The position numbers and the translations under genes are program-made. Shown piece after piece: positions 15,418 to 24,387 of a DNA stretch of 64,000 nt; position 1 is the stretch's first letter; every line of letters begins with the position of its first letter. Source of the stretch: Actinoplanes sp. N902-109. Its GTDB lineage: Bacteria; Actinomycetota; Actinomycetes; Mycobacteriales; Micromonosporaceae. The stretch spans positions 683,501 through 747,500 of the forward strand of contig NC_021191.1 in NCBI RefSeq assembly GCF_000389965.1, given 5' to 3'. Under the pieces are notes generated by a model. That model ran no database searches, had not been told where the DNA came from, and was given only the letters and a program-made list of their open reading frames with translations.

Positions 15418-17589
15418 ATGAGGAGCAGAGAGAACGTCACCGGGATTGCGGCGCGGGCCGCGGTGTGGAGCGCCCGGCATCGCACTGTGGCGATCCTGGG
15501 GTGGATCGCGTTCGTTGTCGGCGTCACCGTGCTCAGTGGACGGCTCGGCACCATCGAGGCGACCAGCAGCGACATGGGGCACGGCGAGTCGGGCCGGGCC
15601 GACCGGATGATCGCGGCCGCCGGGTTCCCCGAGCAGCCCGCCGGCGAGATGGTGCTGGTCCAGGGCGCCCAGCGGGAGGCGGCAGTCGCCGAGGTGACCC
15701 GGATGCTGCGGGGCCGGGCCGAGGTCGCCGACGTGAATGCCCCGCTGGCGTCCGCGGACCACACGTCGACGCTGGTCGCCTTCACCATGAAGGGTGCGCC
15801 GGACACGGCGGAGGACCGGGTGCAGCCGCTGCTGGACGCGGTGGCGCAGATCCAGAAGCAGCACCCGGACCTGTATGTGGCCGAGGCCGGGGACGCCAGC
15901 GGCGAGAAGATGGTGGGGCAGGCGCTGGACAACGGGCTGAACCGGTTGGGGCTGCTGTCGATCCCGATCACCCTGGGCATCCTGCTGGTGGCGTTCGGGG
16001 CGTTCGTCGCGGCGCTGCTGCCGGTCGGGCTCGCGGTCACCGCCGTGGTCGCTTCGATGGGGCTGCTGGCCGCGGCCAGCCGGTTGGTGCCGGCTGTGGA
16101 CGAGACGATGCACGTGATGCTGCTGGTGGGGCTCGCGGTGGGGGTGGACTACTGCCTGTTCTACATCCGGCGGGAACGGGACGAACGGCGGCGGGGGGCC
16201 GATCCGCACCGGGCGCTGGTGATCGCCGCGCAGACCTCGGGACGGTCGATCTGGGTGTCGGGGCTGACGGTGATCGTCGCGATGGCCGGGATGTTCCTCA
16301 CGCTCGACGCCACGTTCGAGAGCTTCGCGGTCGGCACGATCCTGGTGGTCGCGGTCGCGGTGCTGGGGTCGTTGACCGTATTGCCGGCGCTGCTGTCGGC
16401 GCTGGGTGACCGGGTCGATTCCGTCAAGATTCCGGGGCTGTATCGGCGGAACAACGACGGGCGGGTGTGGCGGGGCGTGCTGCGGGTCGTGCTGGCCAAG
16501 CCGCTCGTCTCCGCGGTGCTCGCGGTCGGTGCGCTGGCCGTGCTCGCCGCACCGATGCTCGACCTGCGGACCAAGGGGGAGAGCCTGTCGGACTTCTCAC
16601 CGAGCCTGGCGACCGTGCGAACGTTCCAGCGGATCCAGGAAGCCTTTCCCGGCCAGGAGGACCCGGCGCAGGTGGTGGTGCGGGCGCCGGACGTCAAGAG
16701 CGCGGAGTTCGACGCGGCGCTGGCCACGTTCACCGCGGGCCGCCCGGAGGACTCGGTCGACGTGGACATCAACCCCGCGGGCACGGTTGCGGTCGTTTCG
16801 GTCGCCCTCCCGGGCAACGGCAGCGACGGTACGACCAAAGCAGCGCTGAAGACCCTGCGGGAGAAGCTCGCGCCGCAGTCGTTCGGTGCGGTGCCGGGCG
16901 CAACCGTGGCGGTGGGCGGTTCGGCGGCGGAGGACGTGGACTTCAGCGCCCGGCTGGACGCCTCGTTGCCCTGGGTGTTCGGCTTCGTTCTGGGGCTGGC
17001 GTTCCTGCTGCTGCTGGTGTCGTTCCGCTCGGTCGTGGTCGCGGTGACCGGGGTCGTGCTCAACCTGCTGTCGGTCGCCGCGGCGTACGGCATGCTGGTC
17101 TTCGTCTTCCAGGACGGGCATTTCGAGAAGCTGCTCGACTACCGCAGCGGTGGCGGCATCACCGCGTGGATGCCGCTGTTCCTGTTCATCATCTTGTTCG
17201 GGCTGTCCATGGATTACCACGTGTTCGTGCTGAGCAGGATTCGCGAAGGCTACGACAGCGGCCTGCCGACCCGGGAAGCGGTGTCACGCGGGATCGGCAG
17301 CACGGCCGGGGTGATCACCAGCGCCGCGGTGGTGATGGTCGCGGTGTTCTCGCTGTTCGCCACGCTGCCGCTGGTCTCGACCAAGGAGCTGGGCGTGGGG
17401 CTGGCCGCGGCGGTGCTGCTGGACGCCACGATCATCCGGGCGGTGCTGCTGCCCGCGGTGATGGCCCTGCTCGGCGAGCGCAACTGGTGGCTGCCGCGCT
17501 GGCTGGGCTGGCTGCCGCGGATCGCCCACGAACCGGTGGACGTCGTGGGGGCGCACCGGGCACCCGAACCCGAGCTGGTGCGGGTCTGA
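15418..17589 (+). CDS. MMPL-family RND transporter
   Basis: A 723-residue inner-membrane transporter with the two-fold RND layout: a first helix at about 20-40, a loop domain, helices clustered at about 180-330, one near 360, a second loop domain, and a second cluster at about 515-690. Conserved GLAVGVDYCLFYIRRERDE and GLSMDYHVFVLSRIREGYD blocks carry the Asp-Tyr pairs used for proton coupling. Such proteins export lipids or hydrophobic compounds, or give drug tolerance. It lies behind the two-component pair and shares its predicted operator. The cargo is not predictable. Confidence 0.9.
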   Translation: MRSRENVTGIAARAAVWSARHRTVAILGWIAFVVGVTVLSGRLGTIEATSSDMGHGESGRADRMIAAAGFPEQPAGEMVLVQGAQREAAVAEVTRMLRGRAEVADVNAPLASADHTSTLVAFTMKGAPDTAEDRVQPLLDAVAQIQKQHPDLYVAEAGDASGEKMVGQALDNGLNRLGLLSIPITLGILLVAFGAFVAALLPVGLAVTAVVASMGLLAAASRLVPAVDETMHVMLLVGLAVGVDYCLFYIRRERDERRRGADPHRALVIAAQTSGRSIWVSGLTVIVAMAGMFLTLDATFESFAVGTILVVAVAVLGSLTVLPALLSALGDRVDSVKIPGLYRRNNDGRVWRGVLRVVLAKPLVSAVLAVGALAVLAAPMLDLRTKGESLSDFSPSLATVRTFQRIQEAFPGQEDPAQVVVRAPDVKSAEFDAALATFTAGRPEDSVDVDINPAGTVAVVSVALPGNGSDGTTKAALKTLREKLAPQSFGAVPGATVAVGGSAAEDVDFSARLDASLPWVFGFVLGLAFLLLLVSFRSVVVAVTGVVLNLLSVAAAYGMLVFVFQDGHFEKLLDYRSGGGITAWMPLFLFIILFGLSMDYHVFVLSRIREGYDSGLPTREAVSRGIGSTAGVITSAAVVMVAVFSLFATLPLVSTKELGVGLAAAVLLDATIIRAVLLPAVMALLGERNWWLPRWLGWLPRIAHEPVDVVGAHRAPEPELVRV

Positions 17590-17594
17590 GCCTG

Positions 17595-17619
17595 CGGGGG
17601 CGAGCGGTGCTCGCCCCCG
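17595..17619. terminator. Bidirectional terminator hairpin
   Basis: An 11-base perfect stem (CGGGGGCGAGC and its complement) closes a three-base GGT loop, between the convergent MMPL and CsbD genes. It lacks a T run, as is usual in actinomycetes. A second small hairpin, CAAGAG/CTCTTG (17624-17640), overlaps the CsbD stop. Confidence 0.75.
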
Positions 17620-17630
17620 TACCCAAGAGG

Positions 17631-17804
17631 TCAGCTCTTGAAGGCGTCCTTGATGTTCTCGCCGGCCTGCTTGAGCTTCGAGCTCGACTGGTCGGCCTTG
17701 CCCTCGGCCTCGAGGCTGTGGTCGTCGGTCGCCTTGCCGACGCCCTCCTTGACCTTGCCGCCGAACTCCTCGGCCTTGTTGTCGATCTTGTCATCGGTAG
17801 CCAT
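17631..17804 (-). CDS. CsbD-family stress protein
   Basis: A 57-residue, highly charged, hydrophilic protein with the CsbD pattern of short Lys/Glu/Gly repeats (KAEEFGGKVKEGVGKATDD, then EAEGKADQ). CsbD-like proteins are general-stress proteins of unknown mechanism. The true start is the ATG at 17804, which has a GGAGGT ribosome site at good spacing; a TTG four codons earlier falls on that site and is rejected. It ends next to a strong hairpin shared with the MMPL gene. Confidence 0.88.
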   Translation of the reverse strand: MATDDKIDNKAEEFGGKVKEGVGKATDDHSLEAEGKADQSSSKLKQAGENIKDAFKS

Positions 17805-17852
17805 GTCAACCTCCAAGGGGAGCGGTACCTACGACAGCACTGGTACCCCGGA

Positions 17853-20138
17853 TCAGGCCGCGGGAACCACATCAACCGGCGGCATCAGCGAGACCCCGGC
17901 GCTGAGCAGCTCGCCGAGCCGGTCAGCCGGCATCGGCCGGGCGAACAAATAGCCCTGCGCAGCCAGGTAACCCAGCGACAGCAGCTGCTCGGCCTGCTCC
18001 CCGGTCTCCACGCCTTCGGCCACCGCGTGCAGGCCCAGCGCCTGGGCGAGGTGGATCACCGCGGCGGAGACCGGCACCCGGTCGTCGACCGGCGCCTGGG
18101 TGAACGAGCGGTCCAGCTTGATCTCGTCGATCGGGCAGTCGTGCAGCAGCGTCAACGTCGAGTGACCGGTGCCGAAGTCGTCGAGGGAGATGCGCACGCC
18201 CAGCCCGCGCAGCCGGTGCAGGGTGAGCACCGACTGACCGGGCTCCACGGCCATCGTCTCGGTGATCTCCAGAACGATCCGGTCGGCAGGCAGCCCGTAC
18301 TCGGCCAGCAGCGCGGCGACCTCCTCGGCGAAGCCCGGCTCGCGCAGGTCACGTGCCGACACGTTGACGTTGAGCGCACCCGGGGCGGCGTCCCCGTGCT
18401 CGGCGATCCACCCCGCCAGCTGCGCGAACGCCGTACGCATCACCCAGCGCCCGAGCGGCACGATCAGCCCGGTGCGCTCGGCGACCGGGATGAACGCGTC
18501 CGGGGCCAGCACCCCGCGCACCGGGTGCGACCAGCGCACCAGCGCCTCGGCACCGAGGATCCGGCCGTCGTCGAGCGCGACGATCGGCTGGTACAGCAGG
18601 AACAGCTGGCCGCCGTCGATCGCCTCACGCAGCTCGGCACCGAGGTGGGCATGGTCGCTGCCGGCCGTCGCCATGCTCGGGGCATAGTGCAGGTAGGCGG
18701 TGCCCGCCAGCTTCTTCGCCGCGTACATCGCGATGTCGGCCTGCCGCAGCAGCACCGAGGCCTCCGCGCCGGTACGCCCGTCGGCGATGCCGATGCTGGC
18801 CCGGATGGGCAGCTCGTGCCCGTCGGCGTAGACCGGCTGGTGCAGGGCCTTGCGCATGCGCTCGGCGGCCAGGTCGGCCGCGGCCGGGTCGGCGTCGTCG
18901 AGCACCACCACGAACTCGTCGCCGCCGAGCCGCGCGACCGTGTCCTGGGCCCGCACACAGCCCTGCAGCCGCTGGGCCACGCCGATCAGCAGCTGGTCGC
19001 CCACCTCGTGCCCGAGCGTGTCGTTGACCTCCTTGAAGTCGTCGAGGTCGATCAGCGCCACCGCCACCGGCCGGTCGCCCGGGGTGGTCAGCGCGGTGCG
19101 CAGCCGGGCGTGGAACAGCACCCGGTTGGGCAGGTGGGTGAGCGCGTCGTGGGTGGCACCGTGGTCGAGCCGGGCGAGCAGCCGGCTGTTGTCCCGGAAC
19201 GCGAGGACCTGCCGGACCACGACCAGCGCGGTCAGCAGCACCGCGGCGGCCACCACGACGGTCTCGTCGGTGGTCTCCGCCACCGTGACCGAGATGAGCA
19301 GCCCGTCGACGGCGGCCACGGCGACGTACGGCAGCAAGCTGAACGGCCGCTGCCGGACCCGCAGCGCGCCCCGGCGCCGGGCCGTCGCGAGGACGGCATA
19401 CCGCTGGCGTGCCGCGGCCCAGCAGCCGAACAGGTAGACCAGGGGTTCGGTGGCCATGCCCGGGAACAGCGTCGGGTCGACCGCCTCGGTGACCGGCCGG
19501 AACACCGGGCCCACCGCGCCGACCACCATCGCCACGGCCAGCAACCGCAGCGCGCTGTTGTCGACGTGCAGGTGGCTGGAGAGGACGAACTTGACCACGG
19601 CGAACACGGCCAGCAGCGCCACCAGGGTGACGATCAGCGACAGGTAGACGGCGTACTTGTCGTCGTTCTGCAGTGCCGCGCGGGTGGAGTAGTGCCACAG
19701 GAACACCGCGGCGGCGAGCGCGACCGTGCCGGCGTCCAGCACGATCCGGGCCACCTCGCCGCGGGACTGCTGACCCAGCGGGAGGCGGAACAGCGCGTAC
19801 ATGATTATCAGCAGGCCGGTGCTGCAGAACGCGAGCATGGCCGGGCCGGTGTGGCTGCCGTGCGGATCGGCCGCGGTGAGCACGTCGTACCCCTGAAGCG
19901 GCAGGCCCACGGCGATGAACGCCACCGCCACGGTCAGGTGCCGCCAGAACCGCCGGGTGGCCTCGGGCAGTTCCGGGGTGCGGGCGGTACGCAACAGGAT
20001 CAGCACGGTGAGCGGACCGGCGACGGCAACCGGCAGCCACAGCAGGGCCCGGGGCCCGACCGGGTGCACGAGGTTGACGCCCAGCCAGAGCACCGCGAAC
20101 AGTGCGGTGCCGGCCGACGCCCGCAGAAGGCGGTCCAT
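17853..20138 (-). CDS. Membrane GGDEF-EAL cyclic-di-GMP enzyme
   Basis: A 761-residue protein. About nine hydrophobic spans fill residues 8-310, without a known sensory family. The diguanylate cyclase domain (about 325-480) has an intact GGDEF (405-409). The phosphodiesterase domain (about 500-750) has EAL at 531-533, plus DDFGTGHSTL and AEGVET, so both halves look potentially active. The DDFGTG motif is followed by HSTL instead of the usual YSSL. It stands alone between CsbD and a divergent GT2 gene. In actinomycetes such proteins tune development and motility. The input signal is unknown. Confidence 0.9.
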   Translation of the reverse strand: MDRLLRASAGTALFAVLWLGVNLVHPVGPRALLWLPVAVAGPLTVLILLRTARTPELPEATRRFWRHLTVAVAFIAVGLPLQGYDVLTAADPHGSHTGPAMLAFCSTGLLIIMYALFRLPLGQQSRGEVARIVLDAGTVALAAAVFLWHYSTRAALQNDDKYAVYLSLIVTLVALLAVFAVVKFVLSSHLHVDNSALRLLAVAMVVGAVGPVFRPVTEAVDPTLFPGMATEPLVYLFGCWAAARQRYAVLATARRRGALRVRQRPFSLLPYVAVAAVDGLLISVTVAETTDETVVVAAAVLLTALVVVRQVLAFRDNSRLLARLDHGATHDALTHLPNRVLFHARLRTALTTPGDRPVAVALIDLDDFKEVNDTLGHEVGDQLLIGVAQRLQGCVRAQDTVARLGGDEFVVVLDDADPAAADLAAERMRKALHQPVYADGHELPIRASIGIADGRTGAEASVLLRQADIAMYAAKKLAGTAYLHYAPSMATAGSDHAHLGAELREAIDGGQLFLLYQPIVALDDGRILGAEALVRWSHPVRGVLAPDAFIPVAERTGLIVPLGRWVMRTAFAQLAGWIAEHGDAAPGALNVNVSARDLREPGFAEEVAALLAEYGLPADRIVLEITETMAVEPGQSVLTLHRLRGLGVRISLDDFGTGHSTLTLLHDCPIDEIKLDRSFTQAPVDDRVPVSAAVIHLAQALGLHAVAEGVETGEQAEQLLSLGYLAAQGYLFARPMPADRLGELLSAGVSLMPPVDVVPAA

Positions 20139-20227
20139 ACCGCACCCATCGGTCGTCGCGGCGTGAGCGTGAGTATTTGCGGCCCGGTCAACCGGTGTTC
20201 CGGCTTACGTCACCCAAGGGGTCGAGC

Positions 20228-21280
20228 GTGAACGTCATGAATCCCTTGTTGCTGTCGGTCGTCGTCCCGGTGTACGCGGTGGAGGGCTACCTCTACCAGT
20301 GCCTGGAGTCGATCCGCGCCGGGCTGACCGCCGAGGAGTCGGCCCTGGTCGAGGTCATCGCCGTCGACGACGCCTCACCGGACAGCTGTGGGGAGATGCT
20401 GGACAGCTACGCGGCCCGGCACGGTGACCTGCGGGTCGTGCACCTGAGCCACAACGTGGGCCTGGGGCTGGCCCGCAACGCCGGGCTCGCCGAGGCCCGC
20501 GGCGACTACGTGTGGTTCGTCGACAGCGACGACTGGCTGCCCGCCGGCTCGGTGCGCGCGGTGCTCGACCGGATCCGCACCGAACAGCCCGACGTGGTGC
20601 TGATCGACCATCTGCGGGTGCACGAGAACGGCCGGATGGAACGCGACGCCAGCAGCGGCGCGCTCCAGGACTTCCGGTTGCCGAGCCTGATCAAGCTGCA
20701 GCACACCGCATGGAACCGGATCGTCCGCCGCGGCCTGCTGGCGGAGCTGGACCTGCGCTTCCTGCCCGGTTGGTACGAGGACGTCCCGTTCAGCAACCCG
20801 GTGCTGATCGCCGCACGCCGGGTGTCGGTGCTCGACCGGGTCTGCTACCACTACCGGATCGGCCGGCTGGGGGCGATCACCGCAACCCGCAGCGATCGCC
20901 ATTTCGAGGCGTTCGACCAGTACGACCTGATGCTCGCCTGGGTGAACGCGCGCGACCCGGAGCCGTGGCTGCGGCACGCGTTGTTCACCTTGATGGTGAA
21001 CCACTTGCTGGTGGTGGCCGGCAACGACGGCCGGGTGCACCCGAACCGGCGCCGCGCGTTCTTCCGGCGCCTGGTGGCGCACTACCGCCGCCACCTGCCC
21101 GCGGACTATCCGGGCCACCCGGGCGTGAAACACCGCCTGGTGAAAGCAGGCAGCTACCCGCTGTATGCGGCGGCGCGCCAGGCGTATCGCATCGCCAAGC
21201 GTGACCCCGAGCCGTCACCTTCGGTTTCCCCGGTCCTTGCCTCGGCGCCACAGCAGGCTCAGGCGGCGCCCATACCGTGA
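20228..21280 (+). CDS. GT2 glycosyltransferase (A-type, soluble)
   Basis: A 350-residue family 2 glycosyltransferase with the GT-A start LSVVVPVYAVEGYL, first acidic site AVDDASPDS and metal-binding VDSDDW. There are no membrane helices; a Pro/Ala-rich tail follows residue 320. The GTG at 20228 is chosen because AAGGGG stands 6 bases upstream; an ATG three codons later has no such site. It is the first gene of the second glycan cluster, and its stop is 4 bases before the acetyltransferase start. The length and C-terminal region resemble teichoic acid and capsule transferases. Donor and acceptor unknown. Confidence 0.87.
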   Translation: MNVMNPLLLSVVVPVYAVEGYLYQCLESIRAGLTAEESALVEVIAVDDASPDSCGEMLDSYAARHGDLRVVHLSHNVGLGLARNAGLAEARGDYVWFVDSDDWLPAGSVRAVLDRIRTEQPDVVLIDHLRVHENGRMERDASSGALQDFRLPSLIKLQHTAWNRIVRRGLLAELDLRFLPGWYEDVPFSNPVLIAARRVSVLDRVCYHYRIGRLGAITATRSDRHFEAFDQYDLMLAWVNARDPEPWLRHALFTLMVNHLLVVAGNDGRVHPNRRRAFFRRLVAHYRRHLPADYPGHPGVKHRLVKAGSYPLYAAARQAYRIAKRDPEPSPSVSPVLASAPQQAQAAPIP

Positions 21281-21284
21281 CCGG

Positions 21285-21761
21285 GTGCTGCGTCCCGCTA
21301 CGGATGCTGACCGCGACAAGGTGCTCGCCTGGCGGAACCACCCGGAAGTACGCGCGGTCAGCCTGACCACCCACGTGATCACGGCCGAGGAACACGCGAA
21401 GTGGTGGGAGAGCGCCACGAACGACCCGAAGCGCCACATCCTGCTGTACGAGGACTGCGGCGTGGTGATCTTCGACCTGCGCGAGGACCCGCCCAGCTGG
21501 AGCTTCTACCTGGACGTGGCGGGGCTCGGCGGGAAGCTGCTGCCGGCCTGGCTGCGGCTGGAGCAGGCGGCGGTGGACCATGCGTTCGGACCGCTCGGCC
21601 TGACCCGGCTCGGCGGCGAGCAGCTGGCCGGCAACAAGCAGGTGATCGCCCTGCACCGGCGCTTCGGTTTCCGGGAGACCAAGCGCTACGAACGGCTGAT
21701 CGACGGCACACCGCAGACCGTGGTGTGGACCGAGAGGGAGGAACCGCGCAGTGATCGTTGA
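21285..21761 (+). CDS. pseH: PseH-like GNAT N-acetyltransferase
   Basis: A 158-residue GNAT-family protein. The N-terminus LRPATDADRDKVLAWRNHPEVR is the typical opening of RimJ/PseH-type enzymes, and GNKQVIALHRRFGF near the C-terminus is the acetyl-CoA-binding part. Between pseB/pseC-type precursors and the overlapping PseI-like gene, the likely job is N-4 acetylation of the amino-sugar, step three of pseudaminic acid synthesis. The GTG at 21285 gives the natural N-terminus; the longer frame adds an arginine-rich tail that overlaps the upstream gene. The end overlaps the PseI-like start by 11 bases. The name rests partly on context. Confidence 0.75.
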   Translation: MLRPATDADRDKVLAWRNHPEVRAVSLTTHVITAEEHAKWWESATNDPKRHILLYEDCGVVIFDLREDPPSWSFYLDVAGLGGKLLPAWLRLEQAAVDHAFGPLGLTRLGGEQLAGNKQVIALHRRFGFRETKRYERLIDGTPQTVVWTEREEPRSDR

Positions 21762-22791
21762 CGATGTGGAGATCGGCGTCGGCAAGCGGCCGTACATCGT
21801 GGCCGAGATGTCGGGCAACCACAACGGGTCGCTGGATCGCGCCCTTGCCCTGGTCGACACCGCCGCCGAGGCCGGTGCGCACGCCGTCAAGATCCAGACC
21901 TACACGGCCGACACCATGACCGTGGACGTCAAGCATCCACGGTTCCAGATCTCCCAGGGCCACGAGCTGTGGGGCAACGAGTACCTCTACCAGCTCTACG
22001 AGCGCGCCCACACGCCGTGGGAGTGGCACGAGGCGATCTTCGAGCGGGCCCGCGAGCGGGGGCTGACGCCGTTCTCCAGCCCGTTCGACCGTACGGCCGT
22101 GGAGTTGCTGGAGAAGCTCGACGCCCCGATGTACAAGATCGCGTCCTCCGAGATCACCGACCTGCCGCTGGTCCGGCTGTGCGCGAGCACCGGCAAGCCG
22201 CTGATCATCTCGACCGGCATGGCGACGTTGCAGGAGATCACCGCGGCCGTGGACGCCGCCCGGGGTGCCGGTGCGAGCGACATCGTCGTGCTGTCCTGCA
22301 CCGCGTCGTACCCGGCGCCGCCGGAACACACCAACCTGCGCCGCATCCCCGTGCTCGCCGAGGCGCTGCGCGTGCCGATCGGGCTGAGCGACCACACGCT
22401 CGGGATCGGCGTCCCGATCGCCGGCGTCGCGCTCGGCGCCTGCCTGATCGAGAAGCACATCACCATGGACCGCGCGGACGGCGGTGTCGACTCGGCGTTC
22501 TCGCTGGAGCCGCGCGAACTCGCCGCCCTGGTCGTCGAGTCGGAGCGGGCCTGGCAGGCGCTGGGCACCACCCGGATCGGGCCGACCGAGGCCGAGCAGG
22601 AGGGCCTGCGCTTCCGTCGCTCCCTCTATGTGGTGGCCGACGTGCGCGCCGGCGACGTGGTGAGCGAGGAGAACGTACGGTCCATCCGCCCGACCGGCGG
22701 CCTCGCCCCGGACAGCATCGGCCTGGTGCTCGGGCGCACCTTCCAGCGGGACGCGGCCAAGGGCACGCCGCTGTCCTGGGATCTGATCTGA
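21751..22791 (+). CDS. pseI: PseI/NeuB-family nonulosonic acid synthase
   Basis: A 346-residue enzyme that condenses a hexose derivative with phosphoenolpyruvate to give a nonulosonic acid. The NeuB barrel spans about 15-275, with AEMSGNHNGSL, KIQTYTADTM, KIASSEITDLPLV, SCTASYPAPP and GLSDHTLG blocks. A SAF (antifreeze-like) domain fills about 285-346. The wording of several motifs (EMSGNHNG, KIQTYTADTMT) is closer to pseudaminic acid synthases than to sialic acid synthases, and pseB/pseC in the same window agree. Starts at GTG inside the acetyltransferase gene. Legionaminic-type product is the main alternative. Confidence 0.88.
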   Translation: MIVDDVEIGVGKRPYIVAEMSGNHNGSLDRALALVDTAAEAGAHAVKIQTYTADTMTVDVKHPRFQISQGHELWGNEYLYQLYERAHTPWEWHEAIFERARERGLTPFSSPFDRTAVELLEKLDAPMYKIASSEITDLPLVRLCASTGKPLIISTGMATLQEITAAVDAARGAGASDIVVLSCTASYPAPPEHTNLRRIPVLAEALRVPIGLSDHTLGIGVPIAGVALGACLIEKHITMDRADGGVDSAFSLEPRELAALVVESERAWQALGTTRIGPTEAEQEGLRFRRSLYVVADVRAGDVVSEENVRSIRPTGGLAPDSIGLVLGRTFQRDAAKGTPLSWDLI

Positions 22792-22806
22792 GAGGCACGA
22801 CCACCG

Positions 22807-24387
22807 GTGTGGCTGAAAGCTAACAGCAAGGAACTCCAGGTCTTCCTGGAGTCGGCGACGGTCTACTGGGAGAAGAACCTCCCGCACCCGGTCGACGACG
22901 CGGTCGTCGTGGTGGAGATGTTCCACCAGGACATCCGGGTGAACCTGCGCAACCTGGTGTTCGCCAACGCGTTGCGGCGGCTGCACCCGGCCCGCATGGT
23001 CGTGCTGACCGGCGTCGAGGACGCCTGGATGAAGACCCTGTGGAGCGGCTTCGACCTCGACATCGTGCGCAAGGTCAGCGACGCCTTCGCCGGTTCCGAG
23101 GTGATCGACGTCTGGGACCGGGTGCGCAGGTCGGCCACCCCGGCGCGTTCGGACGACACGATCGTCGAGTACACCGACGCCACCTTCTGCCGGCTCGCCA
23201 AGCTGCCGCGCCTCCCGCAGGGATACCAGTCCCGGCCGGACTACCAGCTGCGGCACACGTACGCCACCCGGCTGCACGACGTCTACCAGGAACTGTTCCA
23301 GCGCAACGTGGTGGCGCTGGTGACCAGCCACGTCGACTACGACCAGTGGGGCCTGGCCGCGGAGGCCGCCCGGCAGGCCCAGGTGCCGATCATCCACACC
23401 CAGCAGACCGGGTGCATGAAGGCGTACGGGCTGTTCCCGGAGAACGACACCCGGACCGGGACGTTCCGCGCCGAGCTGACCCGGCAGATCGGTGCGGTGT
23501 TCGACAGCAAGGTCTGGACCCGGCGCGACGACCTGCGCCCGACCGCCGAGCTGGTGGCCTGGCGCGCCAAGGTCAACCTGGGCCGGCCCAGCTGGTGGCG
23601 GGGCGGGGTGACCGCGTCCGTCGACCTGAACAACCCGGCCGAGCGGGCCCGGCTGCGCAGCCACGTGGTGGACCGGCTCGGTTTCGACCCGGACCGCCCG
23701 ATCGTCACGGTCTACAACCACGCGGTGTCCGACGCGCTCGGCACCAACAAGGAACTGTTCCCCAGCCTCGCCGACTGGTTCGCCGACACCGCCGCCTGGG
23801 CCGCCGAGCACCCCGAGGCGCAGTGGCTGTTCCTCGACCACCCGAGCCAGGCGCTGTACGACTCGACCGGTTTCTTCGCCTCCGTGGCCGAGCAGTACAA
23901 GCGGGTCAAGCACATGGCGTTCCGGCCCAGCGCGACGCTCAGCAAGAACGCGCTGTGGAGCCTGACCGACCTGGGTGTGACGGTGCGGGGCAGTGTCAGC
24001 AATGAGCTGCCGGCGTACGGGATCCCGGTCATCCAGGCCGGTTGGTCGGAGTGGAGCTCGTGCGGGCTCTCCACCGTGGTCGACGATCAGGACGCCTACT
24101 GGAAGACGTTGGAGCAGAGCATCGCCGCCATCCGCGCCGGCGAGGACCTGGTGACCGAGGAGCAGGTGCGCCGGGCCCGGCTGTGGCTGTGGCTGTACCG
24201 CAGCGGCACCGACGTGGTCACCCCGCTGGTCCCGCAGTGGGAGGTGTGGCCGGCCGACACCCTGCTCAAGACGCTGCGGGCGACGTTCCGGCACATCGAG
24301 GCCGACGCCGACCCGATGTACACCGCGGTCGAACGGATGTGGACCCGCCGCGAGCCGATGCTGACCCGGACGGACTTCGGCGCATGA
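22807..24387 (+). CDS. Unassigned capsule/surface-glycan protein (GT-B-like)
   Basis: A 526-residue soluble protein 15 bases after the PseI-like gene. No family was recognised with confidence. It looks like a two-domain GT-B-type protein of the kind found with capsule loci: a middle TSHVDYDQWGLAAEAARQ helix followed by VPIIHTQQTG, then a second domain with IVTVYNHAVSD, WLFLDHPSQALYD and the late GIPVIQAGWSEWS stretch that could bind a nucleotide sugar. It overlaps the next gene by 4 bases. The neighbourhood suggests a transferase for the nonulosonic acid or a capsule-like repeat. Confidence 0.65.
   Translation: MWLKANSKELQVFLESATVYWEKNLPHPVDDAVVVVEMFHQDIRVNLRNLVFANALRRLHPARMVVLTGVEDAWMKTLWSGFDLDIVRKVSDAFAGSEVIDVWDRVRRSATPARSDDTIVEYTDATFCRLAKLPRLPQGYQSRPDYQLRHTYATRLHDVYQELFQRNVVALVTSHVDYDQWGLAAEAARQAQVPIIHTQQTGCMKAYGLFPENDTRTGTFRAELTRQIGAVFDSKVWTRRDDLRPTAELVAWRAKVNLGRPSWWRGGVTASVDLNNPAERARLRSHVVDRLGFDPDRPIVTVYNHAVSDALGTNKELFPSLADWFADTAAWAAEHPEAQWLFLDHPSQALYDSTGFFASVAEQYKRVKHMAFRPSATLSKNALWSLTDLGVTVRGSVSNELPAYGIPVIQAGWSEWSSCGLSTVVDDQDAYWKTLEQSIAAIRAGEDLVTEEQVRRARLWLWLYRSGTDVVTPLVPQWEVWPADTLLKTLRATFRHIEADADPMYTAVERMWTRREPMLTRTDFGA

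Noticed and set aside
16467..20231. A 1254-residue plus-strand open frame
   Set aside because: It runs through the MMPL, CsbD and GGDEF-EAL genes in a wrong frame or strand, with an Arg/Gly/Ala/His-rich composition typical of GC-rich shadow frames.
21379..24294. A 971-residue minus-strand open frame opposite PseH, PseI and the next gene
   Set aside because: Shadow frame with His/Arg/Asp/Gly-rich low-information sequence; the PseI motifs lie on the plus strand.
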